Source: Novosphingobium sp.
GTDB lineage: Bacteria; Pseudomonadota; Alphaproteobacteria; Sphingomonadales; Sphingomonadaceae
Direction of reading: 5' to 3'
DNA: 64,000 nt
NCBI GenBank assembly: GCA_026400375.1
Contig: JAPLPG010000239.1
Coordinates: 1 to 64,000, forward strand
The notes beneath the pieces were generated by a model. It was given only the letters and a program-made list of their open reading frames with translations, had not been told where the DNA came from and searched no databases. The translations under genes and the position numbers were made by a program. Below, in pieces: positions 1 through 9,947 of the stretch; position 1 is the stretch's first letter; each line of letters begins with the position of its first letter.

Positions 1-5
1 CCGGG

Positions 6-227
6 ATGCTTGGCCTGGTCCTGTTGATCATGACCGTGATGGGCGTGACCAATCACATGGGCTGGGAGATGTTCCCCCGCTGGATCGTTCATGCCCGCGC
101 AGGGAACTGGCTGATAACGGCGAGCCATCACAGCCGCCATCACGATCTTTACCGCTGCAACTACGGTCTCTATTTCCGTTTCTGGGACCGGATCTGCGGC
201 ACCGACAAGGGACTTTCTGCCCCATGA
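6..227 (+). CDS. C-terminal part of fatty acid hydroxylase / sterol desaturase family protein (probably continues upstream of the window)
   Basis: ASHHSRHHDLYRCNYGLYFRFWDRICGTD: histidine-cluster C-terminus typical of the family; ORF begins at window edge. Confidence 0.7.
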   Translation: MLGLVLLIMTVMGVTNHMGWEMFPRWIVHARAGNWLITASHHSRHHDLYRCNYGLYFRFWDRICGTDKGLSAP

Positions 228-673
228 AGCGCACGCATTGCCTGTTGCCCCTGCTGCTCGCCCCATTGGTCGCCCCACTGATCATGGCCAACGCGCCTGC
301 ACCCACGACGATCACCGTCGATGTCGTGGGCCTGCGCAACACCACCGGGCTGGTGTACTTGTGCATGAGCGCCAGCCCCGCGCTGTTCCCGGAAGGGTGC
401 GACAAGGATCCCAACCGGCGCATCGCCAAGGCCAAGGCCAGCGAAGCCGGCACGCTGGTTATCCGCGATGTCATGCCCGGACGCTATGCCATCGTCCTGT
501 TGCACGATGAAAATTCCAACAACAAGATGGACAAGCGGCTGTTCCTGCCAAAAGAGGGCTTCGGCTTCTCACGCGACGCACCGGTAAAAATGTCGGCCCC
601 CAAATTCGATGCGGCAGCGTTTGAGGTTACCGGCGCGCCGCTGCGCATGAAGATGAAAGTCCGCTACCTGTAG
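224..673 (+). CDS. DUF2141-type secreted protein
   Basis: Signal peptide followed by VDVVGLRNTTGLVYLCMSASPALFP...PGRYAIVLLHDENSNNKMDKRLF...EGFGFSRDA, typical of DUF2141. Confidence 0.75.
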   Translation: MKRTHCLLPLLLAPLVAPLIMANAPAPTTITVDVVGLRNTTGLVYLCMSASPALFPEGCDKDPNRRIAKAKASEAGTLVIRDVMPGRYAIVLLHDENSNNKMDKRLFLPKEGFGFSRDAPVKMSAPKFDAAAFEVTGAPLRMKMKVRYL

Positions 674-1956
674 TGAATAGACCGCCTGTCCAGACCCGCC
701 CCGGGGACCCGCCGGGCCCGCCGCCTGCTTCCTCCAGCGCCTTTGCGCCGTTCCGCTATCCCGCATTTCGCGCGATCTGGACCGCCAACCTGTTTTCCAA
801 CGTCGGGGCGATGATCCAGTCGGTCGGCGCAGCCTGGCTGATGACCGAACTGACCAGCAGCCACGTGCTGGTGGCATTGGTGCAGGCCTCGGCCACGATC
901 CCGATCCTGCTGCTGGGCCTGTTTGCCGGGGCGATTGCCGACAATTTCGACCGGCGCCGGGTGATGCTGGCCGCGCAGACCGGCATGCTGGTCGTCTCGG
1001 CGGTTCTGGCCACGCTGTCCTACACCGGCAACGTCGGGCCGTGGTCGCTGCTTGCGCTGACGCTGATGGTGGGCATGGGCACCGCGCTCAATGGCCCGGC
1101 ATGGCAGGCCTCGGTACGGTTGCAGGTGGGGCCTGCCGATCTGCCGCAGGCGATCTCGCTCAACGCCATATCCTTCAACCTGGCGCGCAGCGTCGGCCCG
1201 GCGCTGGGCGGCATCCTGATTTCGCTGTGGTCCACCAGCCTCGCCTTTGCGCTCAATGCGATCAGCTACGTCGGCATGATCGTGGTGCTTTGGCTGTGGC
1301 GCCCTGCCGAGACGGCACCCCGGCGCGAACCGATGCTGGCCGCGATCGGGCGCGGATTGCGCTTCTGCGCGGGATCGCCGCCGATCCTCAAGGTGCTGGG
1401 GCGCGGCCTGCTGATCGGCTTTGGCGCGGCCGGACTGCAGGCCCTGATGCCCAGCATCGCGCGCGACATGCTGCACGGTTCAGAACTCGACTATGGCCTG
1501 ATGCTGGGCGGCTTCGGCATCGGCTCGATCCTCACCGCCTTCGGGATTTCCAGGGTGCGGCGGCGCTTTGGCAGCGAAGCGGTGGTGACCGGGGCGACAA
1601 TGGTCTTTGCCGGCGCGCTGCTGCTGATGGCGTCGGCCACCAGCATCCCGATGGCGGTGGTCGCCACGTTCCTTGGCGGCATGGGCTGGGCCAGCACGAT
1701 GACCAGCCTCAACGTCGCGATGCAGTTGCGCAGCCCCGAAGACATCCTTGGGCGGTGCCTGTCGGTCTATCAGGCAGTCACCTTCGGCGGCAGGGCGCTG
1801 GGCGCGTGGACCTGGGGCGCGGTGGCCGATGCCACCAGCCTGCAAACCGCCTTGCACGGCGCAGCCATCTGGCTCATCGCGTCGCTCGCCATGCATTTCC
1901 TTGCGCCGATGCCCACGCGCGAGGAAGGCCGGCTGGATAGCGTTCCGGCCCCGTAA
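673..1956 (+). CDS. MFS transporter (enterobactin-exporter-like MFS_3)
   Basis: FRYPAFRAIWTANLFSNVGAMIQSVGAAWLMTELT N-terminus; 12 TM-like hydrophobic segments. Confidence 0.85.
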   Translation: MNRPPVQTRPGDPPGPPPASSSAFAPFRYPAFRAIWTANLFSNVGAMIQSVGAAWLMTELTSSHVLVALVQASATIPILLLGLFAGAIADNFDRRRVMLAAQTGMLVVSAVLATLSYTGNVGPWSLLALTLMVGMGTALNGPAWQASVRLQVGPADLPQAISLNAISFNLARSVGPALGGILISLWSTSLAFALNAISYVGMIVVLWLWRPAETAPRREPMLAAIGRGLRFCAGSPPILKVLGRGLLIGFGAAGLQALMPSIARDMLHGSELDYGLMLGGFGIGSILTAFGISRVRRRFGSEAVVTGATMVFAGALLLMASATSIPMAVVATFLGGMGWASTMTSLNVAMQLRSPEDILGRCLSVYQAVTFGGRALGAWTWGAVADATSLQTALHGAAIWLIASLAMHFLAPMPTREEGRLDSVPAP

Positions 1957-1976
1957 CCTACCGGAGGACCCTGACC

Positions 1977-2849
1977 TTGATCGATTCGCGCCCGCTCCGC
2001 TCCGTCCTCTACATGCCCGCCAGCAACGCCCGTGCCATGGCCAAGGCCCGCACGCTCGATTGCGATGCGGTCGCGCTCGATCTGGAAGACGCGGTGGCCC
2101 CTGAAGCCAAGGCCGATGCCCGCGCCGCGCTGGTGGAGCAAGCCCAGGCCGGCGGCTTTGGCCACCGCCGCCTGTTTGCGCGGATCAACGCGCTGGCAAC
2201 GCCCTGGGGGCATGACGATCTGGCGGCGCTGGCTGCTGCCCCGCTCGAGGCGGTGCTGGCCCCCAAGGTTGACGATGCCGCCGATATTGTCGCGCTGTCT
2301 GCGGCCATGGACGATGCCGGGTTCGCGGCAGAGGTGGCGCTGTGGGTGATGATCGAAACGCCGCGCGCCGTGCTGGCGCTGGAACGCATCGCCGCCTGTG
2401 CCACCACCACGCGGCTGCGCGGCTTCGTGCTGGGGCTCAATGATCTGGCCAAGGACAGCGGCATCGCGCAGCTGCCGGGCCGCACCGCCTTCGTGCCGGT
2501 GCTGACCATGGCGGTGCTGGCCGCGCGTGCCCACGGCTTGCTGATCCTCGATGGCGTGTGCAACGCGATCGACGATCAGGCCCTGCTCGAGGCCGAATGC
2601 CAGCAGGCCTGCGATTCGGGCTTCGATGGCAAGACGCTGATTCACCCCGCGCAACTTGATGTCTGCAACCGCGTGTTTGCCCCTTCGGCCAGCGACATTG
2701 CGCAGGCCCAGGCCATCGTCGCCGCCTTTGCCGACCCCGCCAACGCGGGCAAGGGGGCCTTGCGCATAGAGGGAAAAATGGCCGAACTCCTGCATCTGGC
2801 GCAGGCAGAGCGGCTGCTGGCAAAGGCTTCGGCAATAGCGCAGCGTTAA
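1977..2849 (+). CDS. HpcH/HpaI aldolase / CoA ester lyase (citrate lyase beta-like)
   Basis: RSVLYMPASNARAMAKARTLDCDAVALDLEDAVAPEAK...KTLIHPAQ. Confidence 0.85.
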   Translation: MIDSRPLRSVLYMPASNARAMAKARTLDCDAVALDLEDAVAPEAKADARAALVEQAQAGGFGHRRLFARINALATPWGHDDLAALAAAPLEAVLAPKVDDAADIVALSAAMDDAGFAAEVALWVMIETPRAVLALERIAACATTTRLRGFVLGLNDLAKDSGIAQLPGRTAFVPVLTMAVLAARAHGLLILDGVCNAIDDQALLEAECQQACDSGFDGKTLIHPAQLDVCNRVFAPSASDIAQAQAIVAAFADPANAGKGALRIEGKMAELLHLAQAERLLAKASAIAQR

Positions 2850-2862
2850 CGCCCCGGAAGGC

Positions 2863-4338
2863 TTGTTGGCGCAACTTAAACACTTCTTCACCAAGTTGCG
2901 CCAGACAGTCCCCAGACACTTAGGGGACCGGGTGGGTTTGATGGATACTTTGCGCGGAATTGATCGGGAAAACAGCGTCGAGAGCGAGCTCGATCTTTCG
3001 GGCTACGAAGACGACGTGGCCAGCGAGCCGCCGCCGCAGGACGTTGGCCAGGACGAGCGCCGCATGCAGGTGCGCGCCTACAATTACTGGGCCAGCCAGC
3101 TTGGCAATCATGCCTTCCCGCTGGTCGATGCGCTGCTCGGCGGCGATTATCCCGATTTTGCCGACAACATCGTGCTCCTGCATTTCGATGCCGGAATCGA
3201 AGACCCGGCAATCACCTTTCTCGGCACGAAGCTGGCGGAAGAGTGCGGCACCGAATGTTCGATCGAACGGCTGAGCCAGGTTCCCGGACGCTCCTTGCTG
3301 TCGCGCATCACCGATCACTACATGCAGATCATCGCCAATCAGGCGCCGATCGGTTTCGAAGCGGAATTCGTCAACCAGCATGGCCGCACGATCCTCTATC
3401 GCGGCATCCTGCTGCCGTTCTCGTCGGACGGCGCGACGATCGACTACATCATGGGCGCGATCAACTGGAAGGAACTGGCAGATCAGGCCACGACCGACGA
3501 ACTGCTGCTGGAAATCGGGCAGGCGCTGGAAACCTCGCCGATCCGAAAGCAGCCGCGCCGCCCGCTGATCGAAGCGGCAGATGCCTGGGCCGATGGTCCG
3601 ACCTCGCTTCACGCCAACCTGCACGATGCCAATCTGCACGATTTCGGCACGTTCGACAGCCGCGCCCTGCCTGAACCGGTCTTCGCGCTCGATGACGATA
3701 TTCTGGCGCTGCCCGTCAGCGCCGTCGAGCCCGAACCCGAGGCACTGGCCGACTGGCTCGCCTCGGCGCGTGAACTGGCCCTGGCCGCAAATTCCAGCGA
3801 GGACCGCACGCGCGCCACGCTCTATGCCGCCATCGGCCGCGCGTGGGACTTTGCCTTGGCCGCGCAGGCAGAGCCGGAAGACTTTGCCGAACTGCTTGAA
3901 GACGCTGGCCTTACCATGCAGGACCGCGCGCCAATGACCCCGGTGGTCAAGCTCGTGTTCGGCGCGGATTACGACAAGACCCGGCTTACCGAATATGCCG
4001 CTGCCCTGACCCATGCCCAGCGCATCGGCCTGGGGCAGGGACAGCTTGCGGCCTATCTTTCCGATGCGCCGGGCGGCCTGAAGGGCGTCATCAACACCGA
4101 ACGCCGCCTGCGCCGCGAAGAAGCGGGCAAGGCCCTGGCGCGCGGCGGTCCCGAAGCGCTGGTCGAATCGCTGCGCGCACTGCCCCTGCGCAATGTCGCC
4201 GATGTGGCCCCGGCCGAAGGCGAGGAATTTGCGCTGGTCATGGTGCGTCGCCTCGAATCGGGTGAAATCGTCGCACTGGGCGAAGTCGCAGGCGATTCCG
4301 CGCTGTTCGAAAAGGCCGCCCGTAACCTGATCGGCTAG
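2863..4338 (+). CDS. Hypothetical protein with PAS-like region
   Basis: Long ORF with good codon structure; start could be TTG 2863 or ATG 2941; PAS-like segment around residues 90-200. Confidence 0.6.
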   Translation: MLAQLKHFFTKLRQTVPRHLGDRVGLMDTLRGIDRENSVESELDLSGYEDDVASEPPPQDVGQDERRMQVRAYNYWASQLGNHAFPLVDALLGGDYPDFADNIVLLHFDAGIEDPAITFLGTKLAEECGTECSIERLSQVPGRSLLSRITDHYMQIIANQAPIGFEAEFVNQHGRTILYRGILLPFSSDGATIDYIMGAINWKELADQATTDELLLEIGQALETSPIRKQPRRPLIEAADAWADGPTSLHANLHDANLHDFGTFDSRALPEPVFALDDDILALPVSAVEPEPEALADWLASARELALAANSSEDRTRATLYAAIGRAWDFALAAQAEPEDFAELLEDAGLTMQDRAPMTPVVKLVFGADYDKTRLTEYAAALTHAQRIGLGQGQLAAYLSDAPGGLKGVINTERRLRREEAGKALARGGPEALVESLRALPLRNVADVAPAEGEEFALVMVRRLESGEIVALGEVAGDSALFEKAARNLIG

Positions 4339-4418
4339 AGCCAGATGGCTCCAGAGCCTGACGTCATCCGGCTCTCGGCCACTTCCCCGCCGGGCACCGC
4401 CCTGCTAGCCCTTGCCTG

Positions 4419-5375
4419 ATGACAGGAACGGCAAGAGGCAAGCGACGCATGGGTTGGATCGGCTGGACGGTGCTGGCCCTCGTCCTGCTGGGCGCTGTCG
4501 GCGTCCATGCCTTCCGCCGTGCGTTGGAAAACAACGCGGTTGCCGTGCTCGACTGCGCGGACAAGCTGCTGAACGGGGGCGACGGCGCGATCCGGCAGGT
4601 GGCCGATCTGCGCTATGGCAAGGAGCCTGCCCAGAAGCTCGAAATGTTCGTGCCGCAAGGCGCGAAGGGCCCGTTGCCCGTCCTCGTGTTCGTTCATGGC
4701 GGCAGCTGGGCGGGCGGCGATCCGCACGATTACCGCTTCATCGCCCGCACGTTCTGCGCCCAGGGCTATGCCGTGGTGCTGGCAGGCTACCGTCTCTACC
4801 CGCAGGCGCGCTTCCCGGCGATGCTCGAAGATGGCGCGGCGGCGGTTCGCTGGGTCCATGACCATGCGGCACGGCTGGGCGGCGATCCTTCGCGGATTGC
4901 CCTGATGGGGCATTCCGCCGGCGCCTACAACGTGGCCATGCTCACGCTCGATCCGCAGTGGTTGCAGCGCGTCGGCCTGGATGACAGCGCCATTCGCGGC
5001 ACCGTGGCGCTGGCAGGGCCGTTCGATTTCCTGCCGCTCGACAGCGACGCCACGATCAATTCCTTCGGCAACGCGCCCGATCTTGCGGCCACCCAGCCGG
5101 TCAACTTCGTTCGCCGCACCGCCCCTCCGCTGCTGCTGGTGACAGGCGACGCCGACACGCGCGTCAAGCCGCGCAATTCCCGGCGGCTGGCCCAGCTTCT
5201 GTCCGATGCGGGCGTGCCCAGCCAGCCGATCGAGCTAGAAGGCGTGACGCACGAGAAGATCATCATGATGTTCGCACGGCCGTTTTCGCGCGACCGCCGG
5301 GCCATCGCTGCCGTGCTGCCGTTTCTGGACCGGGTGACCGCAGCTTCAGTTGCGGTTCAGGCGGCAGGGAGATAG
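4419..5375 (+). CDS. Alpha/beta hydrolase (esterase/lipase)
   Basis: VFVHGGSWAGGDPHDY and GHSAGAYN nucleophile elbow. Confidence 0.85.
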   Translation: MTGTARGKRRMGWIGWTVLALVLLGAVGVHAFRRALENNAVAVLDCADKLLNGGDGAIRQVADLRYGKEPAQKLEMFVPQGAKGPLPVLVFVHGGSWAGGDPHDYRFIARTFCAQGYAVVLAGYRLYPQARFPAMLEDGAAAVRWVHDHAARLGGDPSRIALMGHSAGAYNVAMLTLDPQWLQRVGLDDSAIRGTVALAGPFDFLPLDSDATINSFGNAPDLAATQPVNFVRRTAPPLLLVTGDADTRVKPRNSRRLAQLLSDAGVPSQPIELEGVTHEKIIMMFARPFSRDRRAIAAVLPFLDRVTAASVAVQAAGR

Positions 5376-5384
5376 TCCGCACCT

Positions 5385-6749
5385 GTGAATTCCCTCATCG
5401 CCCGCGTTCTGGCCCTTGTTGCCGCACTGTCGCTCTGCCTCCAGCCTGCGACCGCGCAGTCGGTGCTGCGCGATGCCGAAACCGAAGCGATGTTCCGTGA
5501 AGCGTCCGCGCCGATTTTCAAGGCGGCCGGGTTCAACCCCGATGCCATCGATGTGGTCCTGCTCAACGATGGCTCGATCAACGCCTTCGTGGCGGGCGGG
5601 CAGGCGATCTACGTCCATTCGGGCCTGATCGGCGCGGCTGACAGCGTCAACGAACTGCAAGGCGTGATCGCGCACGAGCTGGGCCACATCACCGGCGGCC
5701 ACGTGATCCGTTTCGATGAAGGGCTCAAGCCTGCCACCGGCATCACCGTGCTGTCGCTTCTGCTCGGCGGTCTGGCGGCCGCCGCAGGATCGGCCGATGC
5801 GGCGATGGGCGTGTTCATGGCCGGGCAGCAGGCGGCAATGGGCAAGTTCCTGGCCTTCAGCCGCGCGCAGGAATCCTCGGCCGATGCCGCCGGGGCCGAT
5901 TTCCTGTCGAAGGCCGGGATTTCCGGTCGCGGCTCGATCGAATTCTTCAAGAAGCTGCAGAATCAGGAATTTCGCTACGGCTACAGTTCGCGCAGCAATC
6001 CCGATGCCGAATTCTATCGCACCCACCCGATGACGTCGGATCGCCTGACCACGCTGATGGACACCTATTCGCAGGACCCGGCGTGGAATACCCCGCCGCC
6101 GGCCGAACTGCAGGCCCGGTTCCTGCGGGTGAAGGCCAAGCTTTACGGATACCTTGCCGAACCGCAGGACACCTTGCGCGCCTATCCCGAATATCTGACC
6201 GACGTGCCCGCCCGCTATGCCCGCGCCTATGCCTTCCACAAGGAAGCGCTGGTCGACAAGGCGCTGGCCGAAACCCGGTCCCTGATCGCCAGCGATCCGC
6301 AGAATCCCTATTTCCTCGAGCTTGAAGGCCAGATCCTGCTCGAATCCGGCCGTCCGGCCGAAGCGCTCGGCCCGTTGCGCACGGCCACGGCGCTGACCGG
6401 CAACTCCCCGCTGATCGCCACCACCTTCGGCCACGCGCTGATCGCCACCGAGGACAAGGACAACTTCGCCGAAGCCGAAAAGGTGCTGCGCGCCTCGGTG
6501 GTGCGCGATCGGGAAAACCCGTTCACGTGGTACCAGCTGGGCGTGGTCTATGAAGCCAAGGGCGATATCCCCCGCGCGCGCCTCGCCAGTGCCGAACAGC
6601 AGCTGATGAACATGCAGCTGGGCAACGCCGTGCGCAGCGCCGAAGCCGCCGAAGCCGCCCTGCCCAAGGGCACGCCCGATTGGCTGCGCGCGCAGGACAT
6701 CGCCATGTCCGCCCGCGCAATGATGGAACGCCAGCGCAAATCGCGCTAG
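5385..6749 (+). CDS. M48 family metalloprotease with C-terminal TPR region (BepA/YfgC-like)
   Basis: VIAHELGHITGGH (HExxH) after a signal peptide; TPR-like C-terminus. Confidence 0.88.
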   Translation: MNSLIARVLALVAALSLCLQPATAQSVLRDAETEAMFREASAPIFKAAGFNPDAIDVVLLNDGSINAFVAGGQAIYVHSGLIGAADSVNELQGVIAHELGHITGGHVIRFDEGLKPATGITVLSLLLGGLAAAAGSADAAMGVFMAGQQAAMGKFLAFSRAQESSADAAGADFLSKAGISGRGSIEFFKKLQNQEFRYGYSSRSNPDAEFYRTHPMTSDRLTTLMDTYSQDPAWNTPPPAELQARFLRVKAKLYGYLAEPQDTLRAYPEYLTDVPARYARAYAFHKEALVDKALAETRSLIASDPQNPYFLELEGQILLESGRPAEALGPLRTATALTGNSPLIATTFGHALIATEDKDNFAEAEKVLRASVVRDRENPFTWYQLGVVYEAKGDIPRARLASAEQQLMNMQLGNAVRSAEAAEAALPKGTPDWLRAQDIAMSARAMMERQRKSR

Positions 6750-6759
6750 GCCTTGCGCG

Positions 6760-7557
6760 ATGACCGACACTCCACCCCGCCGCTTCGGCCTGTTTGCCGC
6801 AACCGCCGCCGTGTTCGCCCTTGCCGGGGCGGGCGGCGGATGGTGGTATGCCAGCCACCAAGCCACGGCCCAGCCCGGCGAAGACGCCCAGCTCGAAGCG
6901 ACGCTGGCCGGTGCCGGCATCAGCAGCAAGGAGCGCGCCGCCATCGAAGGCCTGGTGCGCAACTACATCCTCGAAAACCCGGAAGTCCTGCCCGAGGCCA
7001 TGGAACGCCTGCAATCGCGTGAATCGCAGGCCCGCGTCGCCCCGATCCGCGGTGCACTGGAAACGGCGTTCCCCGGCGCCGTGCTGGGCAATCCGAACGG
7101 CAAGGTCACGCTGGTCGAATTTACCGATTTTGCCTGCACCTATTGCCGGCAAAGCGTGAAGTCGCTCGAAACGCTGATCGCGAAGAACCCCGACCTGCGC
7201 GTGGTGGTGCGCGAACTGCCGATCATCGCGCCCGAAAGCGCGCCTGCCGCACGCATGGCGCTCGCCGCTGCGGCGCAGGGCAGGTATCCCGCCTATCACA
7301 AGGCCATGTTCGAAGGCGCACGGCCATCCGATGCCAGCATTGCCGCTGCCGCCGGAGCCGCCGGGCTCGACATGACAGCGGCCAGCGCCTTTGCCGCCCG
7401 CCCGGCCGTGGAGGACGAACTCAAGCGCAATCTCGAATTCGCGCGCGAGCTTGGCATCAATGGAACCCCCGCGTGGATCGTTGGCGGGCGCATCATCAGC
7501 GGCGCGGTCCCGCCCGAAGAATTGCAATCCGCCATCGACGCCGCCCGCAAAGGTTAA
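6760..7557 (+). CDS. DsbA family thiol-disulfide oxidoreductase
   Basis: VTLVEFTDFACTYCRQSVKSLETL, CxxC active site, GINGTPAWIVGGRIISGAV. Confidence 0.88.
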   Translation: MTDTPPRRFGLFAATAAVFALAGAGGGWWYASHQATAQPGEDAQLEATLAGAGISSKERAAIEGLVRNYILENPEVLPEAMERLQSRESQARVAPIRGALETAFPGAVLGNPNGKVTLVEFTDFACTYCRQSVKSLETLIAKNPDLRVVVRELPIIAPESAPAARMALAAAAQGRYPAYHKAMFEGARPSDASIAAAAGAAGLDMTAASAFAARPAVEDELKRNLEFARELGINGTPAWIVGGRIISGAVPPEELQSAIDAARKG

Positions 7558-7611
7558 CGCGCGCCAGCGGCGCACTAGCCTAGCCCGCTCCAACAGGTTA
7601 CAACCCATACC

Positions 7612-8754
7612 ATGGCAGCCTTGCCGTTCAGACCCACGCCGTTCTTCGGCAACAAGAATCGCGCGTTCTGGCGCCTGCAGTTCCTCGGCTGGGGCGGCGC
7701 GATGCTGCTGCGCGCGATGTCCTCGATCGCTAATGGCCAGCCGTGGTCGTTCCTGGTCATCGTCGTCATCGCCACGATCACCGGCTTCTCGATCTCGCTG
7801 ATCCTGTCGGTGATCTACCGCGCGCTGATCAACCGGCGGCCCCTGCTCACCTGGGGGGTCACCTCGCTGGCCCTGTCCACCGCCGTCGGCCTCTATGCCT
7901 TCATCGATTCGTGGGTGATCAGCCTGTATCGGCAGGGTGACGATGCCAGCTTCGCGCAGTTGTTCCTCGGCGTGTTCTACCTCGATCTGACCCTGCTCAT
8001 TTCGTGGACCGGGCTGTATTATGCGATCAACTTCTTCCTTCAGGTGGAAGAACAGAACGACCAGTTGATGCGGCTCGAGGCGCAGGCCACCAGCGCCCAG
8101 CTGGCCATGCTGCGCTACCAGCTCAACCCGCATTTCCTGTTCAACACGCTCAATTCCATCTCCACGCTGGTCCTGCTCAAGCAGACCGAGCCAGCCAACG
8201 CCATGCTCTCTCGCCTGTCCTCGTTCCTGCGCTACACGCTGGTGAACGAGCCGACCGCGCGCGTCACCGTGGCGCAGGAGATCGAGACGCTGAAGCTCTA
8301 CCTCGATATCGAACGCATGCGCTTTGAAGAGCGGCTGCGCACCGACTTCCGCATCGACGATGCCGTGCGCAATGCCCTGATGCCGTCGCTGCTGCTTCAG
8401 CCGCTGGTCGAAAACGCGATCAAGTACGCGGTCAGCCCGCTGGAATATGGCGCGGAAATCACGGTCGAGGCGCAGCTCATCGGCCCGATGCTGCGGGTCA
8501 TCGTATCGGACACCGGGCCGGGCTTGCCAGCGGGCACCGATCCTTCAAGCGTATTCGGCGCAAGCAGCGACAGCACCGGCATCGGCCTTGCCAACATTCG
8601 CGATCGCCTGCTGCAGGCCTATGGAGAGAACCAGCGCTTCGATATTTCCAACCGTCCCGAAGGCGGGTTTCAGGTCGTTCTGGAACTGCCGTTCGAGGCC
8701 AAGGCCGATACGCCTGCCATCATGGCGCGCAGGCCGATCGGCGTGCCGGCATGA
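7612..8754 (+). CDS. LytS/YehU-type sensor histidine kinase
   Basis: LRYQLNPHFLFNTLNSISTLV (His_kinase domain) and GTGIGLANIRDRL ATPase motif. Confidence 0.9.
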   Translation: MAALPFRPTPFFGNKNRAFWRLQFLGWGGAMLLRAMSSIANGQPWSFLVIVVIATITGFSISLILSVIYRALINRRPLLTWGVTSLALSTAVGLYAFIDSWVISLYRQGDDASFAQLFLGVFYLDLTLLISWTGLYYAINFFLQVEEQNDQLMRLEAQATSAQLAMLRYQLNPHFLFNTLNSISTLVLLKQTEPANAMLSRLSSFLRYTLVNEPTARVTVAQEIETLKLYLDIERMRFEERLRTDFRIDDAVRNALMPSLLLQPLVENAIKYAVSPLEYGAEITVEAQLIGPMLRVIVSDTGPGLPAGTDPSSVFGASSDSTGIGLANIRDRLLQAYGENQRFDISNRPEGGFQVVLELPFEAKADTPAIMARRPIGVPA

Positions 8755-8875
8755 CCTGCCGCACGGCCCGGCCCCGCACTCCGGGAACCGAATGCCGGCT
8801 GCATCGTCCTTCAATCAGCAAAGCTCCAACGGGGGCTGAATCACGGGGGCACAACGTGATGACCAAAGGATTCGC

Positions 8876-9673
8876 ATGACCATCCGCACCATCCTCGTCG
8901 ACGACGAGAAACTGGCCATTCAGGGCCTCCAGCTTCGCCTGCAGGCGTTCCCCGATATCGAGGTGATCGATACCTGCTCGAACGGGCGCGAGGCCATCCG
9001 CAAGATCAAGACCGAAAAGCCCGACCTCGTGTTCTGCGATATCCAGATGCCCGGTTTCGACGGTTTCTCCGTGGTCAAGGGCGTGATGGAAATCGATCCG
9101 CCGCTGTTCGTCTTCGTCACCGCCTATTCCGAACACGCGATCAAGGCGTTCGAGGCCAATGCCGTCGACTACCTGCTCAAGCCGGTGGAGGAAGACCGCC
9201 TGGCCGATGCGCTCGATCGCGCGCGCACGCGCCTGTCGGAAAAGCGCGGACGGGAAGAGGCCGACAAGCTCAAGAGCGTGCTGGCCGAAGTCGCCCCCGG
9301 CGCCATGCCTGAAATGGACGACGAGGAGGAGCCTGCCGCGGGCCGCTTCGAAAAGCTGATCAACATCAAGGACCGCGGCAAGATCTTCCGCGTCGATGTG
9401 GACACGATCGAACGCATCGAGGCTGCGGGCGATTACATGTGCATCTACACCGGCGACAATTCGCTGATCCTGCGCGAAACGATGAAGGACCTCGAACGCC
9501 GGCTCGACCCGCGCGTGTTCCAGCGCGTGCACCGCTCCAAGATCGTCAACCTCGATCAGGTCCGCCAGGTCCGCCCGCACACCAACGGCGAATGCTTCCT
9601 CGTGCTCGATTCCGGCGCCGAAGTGAAAGTCTCGCGCTCCTACCGCGATGTGGTGGCGCGCTTCGTCCATTGA
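8876..9673 (+). CDS. LytTR family response regulator
   Basis: IRTILVDDEKLAIQGL...DLVFCDIQMPGFDG receiver domain plus LytTR C-terminus (FQRVHRSKIVNLDQV). Confidence 0.92.
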   Translation: MTIRTILVDDEKLAIQGLQLRLQAFPDIEVIDTCSNGREAIRKIKTEKPDLVFCDIQMPGFDGFSVVKGVMEIDPPLFVFVTAYSEHAIKAFEANAVDYLLKPVEEDRLADALDRARTRLSEKRGREEADKLKSVLAEVAPGAMPEMDDEEEPAAGRFEKLINIKDRGKIFRVDVDTIERIEAAGDYMCIYTGDNSLILRETMKDLERRLDPRVFQRVHRSKIVNLDQVRQVRPHTNGECFLVLDSGAEVKVSRSYRDVVARFVH

Positions 9674-9701
9674 TGTGCTGACTGCGCAGCAGTCGTTCTG
9701 T

Positions 9702-9793
9702 TTCACGCAGAGGCGCGGAGAAGAAAACGGAGACGCAGAGGCGTTGCACGACACCGTCTGCGCCTCTCCTTCTTCTCTGCGCCTCTGCGTGAA
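9702..9793. repeat. Intergenic long inverted repeat
   Basis: TTCACGCAGAGGCGCGGAGAAGAAAA ... TTCTTCTCTGCGCCTCTGCGTGAA. Confidence 0.85.
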
Positions 9794-9856
9794 CCATTCT
9801 TTCGAAGGCCTCCGGCACAATACCCCGGTGCCACAACACCCCTGCCCTTTGCACAA

Positions 9857-9940
9857 CCCCGCTCATGCTGAGCTTGTCGAAGCATGCCAGAGCCGTTAGC
9901 GGCAAACATGCGTCCTTCGACAGGCTCAGGACGAGCGGAG
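9857..9940. repeat. Bipartite REP-type inverted pair, copy A
   Basis: GCTCATGCTGAGCTTGTCGAAGCATG and CATGCGTCCTTCGACAGGCTCAGGACGAGC; same element as 32923..33005. Confidence 0.85.
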
Positions 9941-9947
9941 TGGTTTG

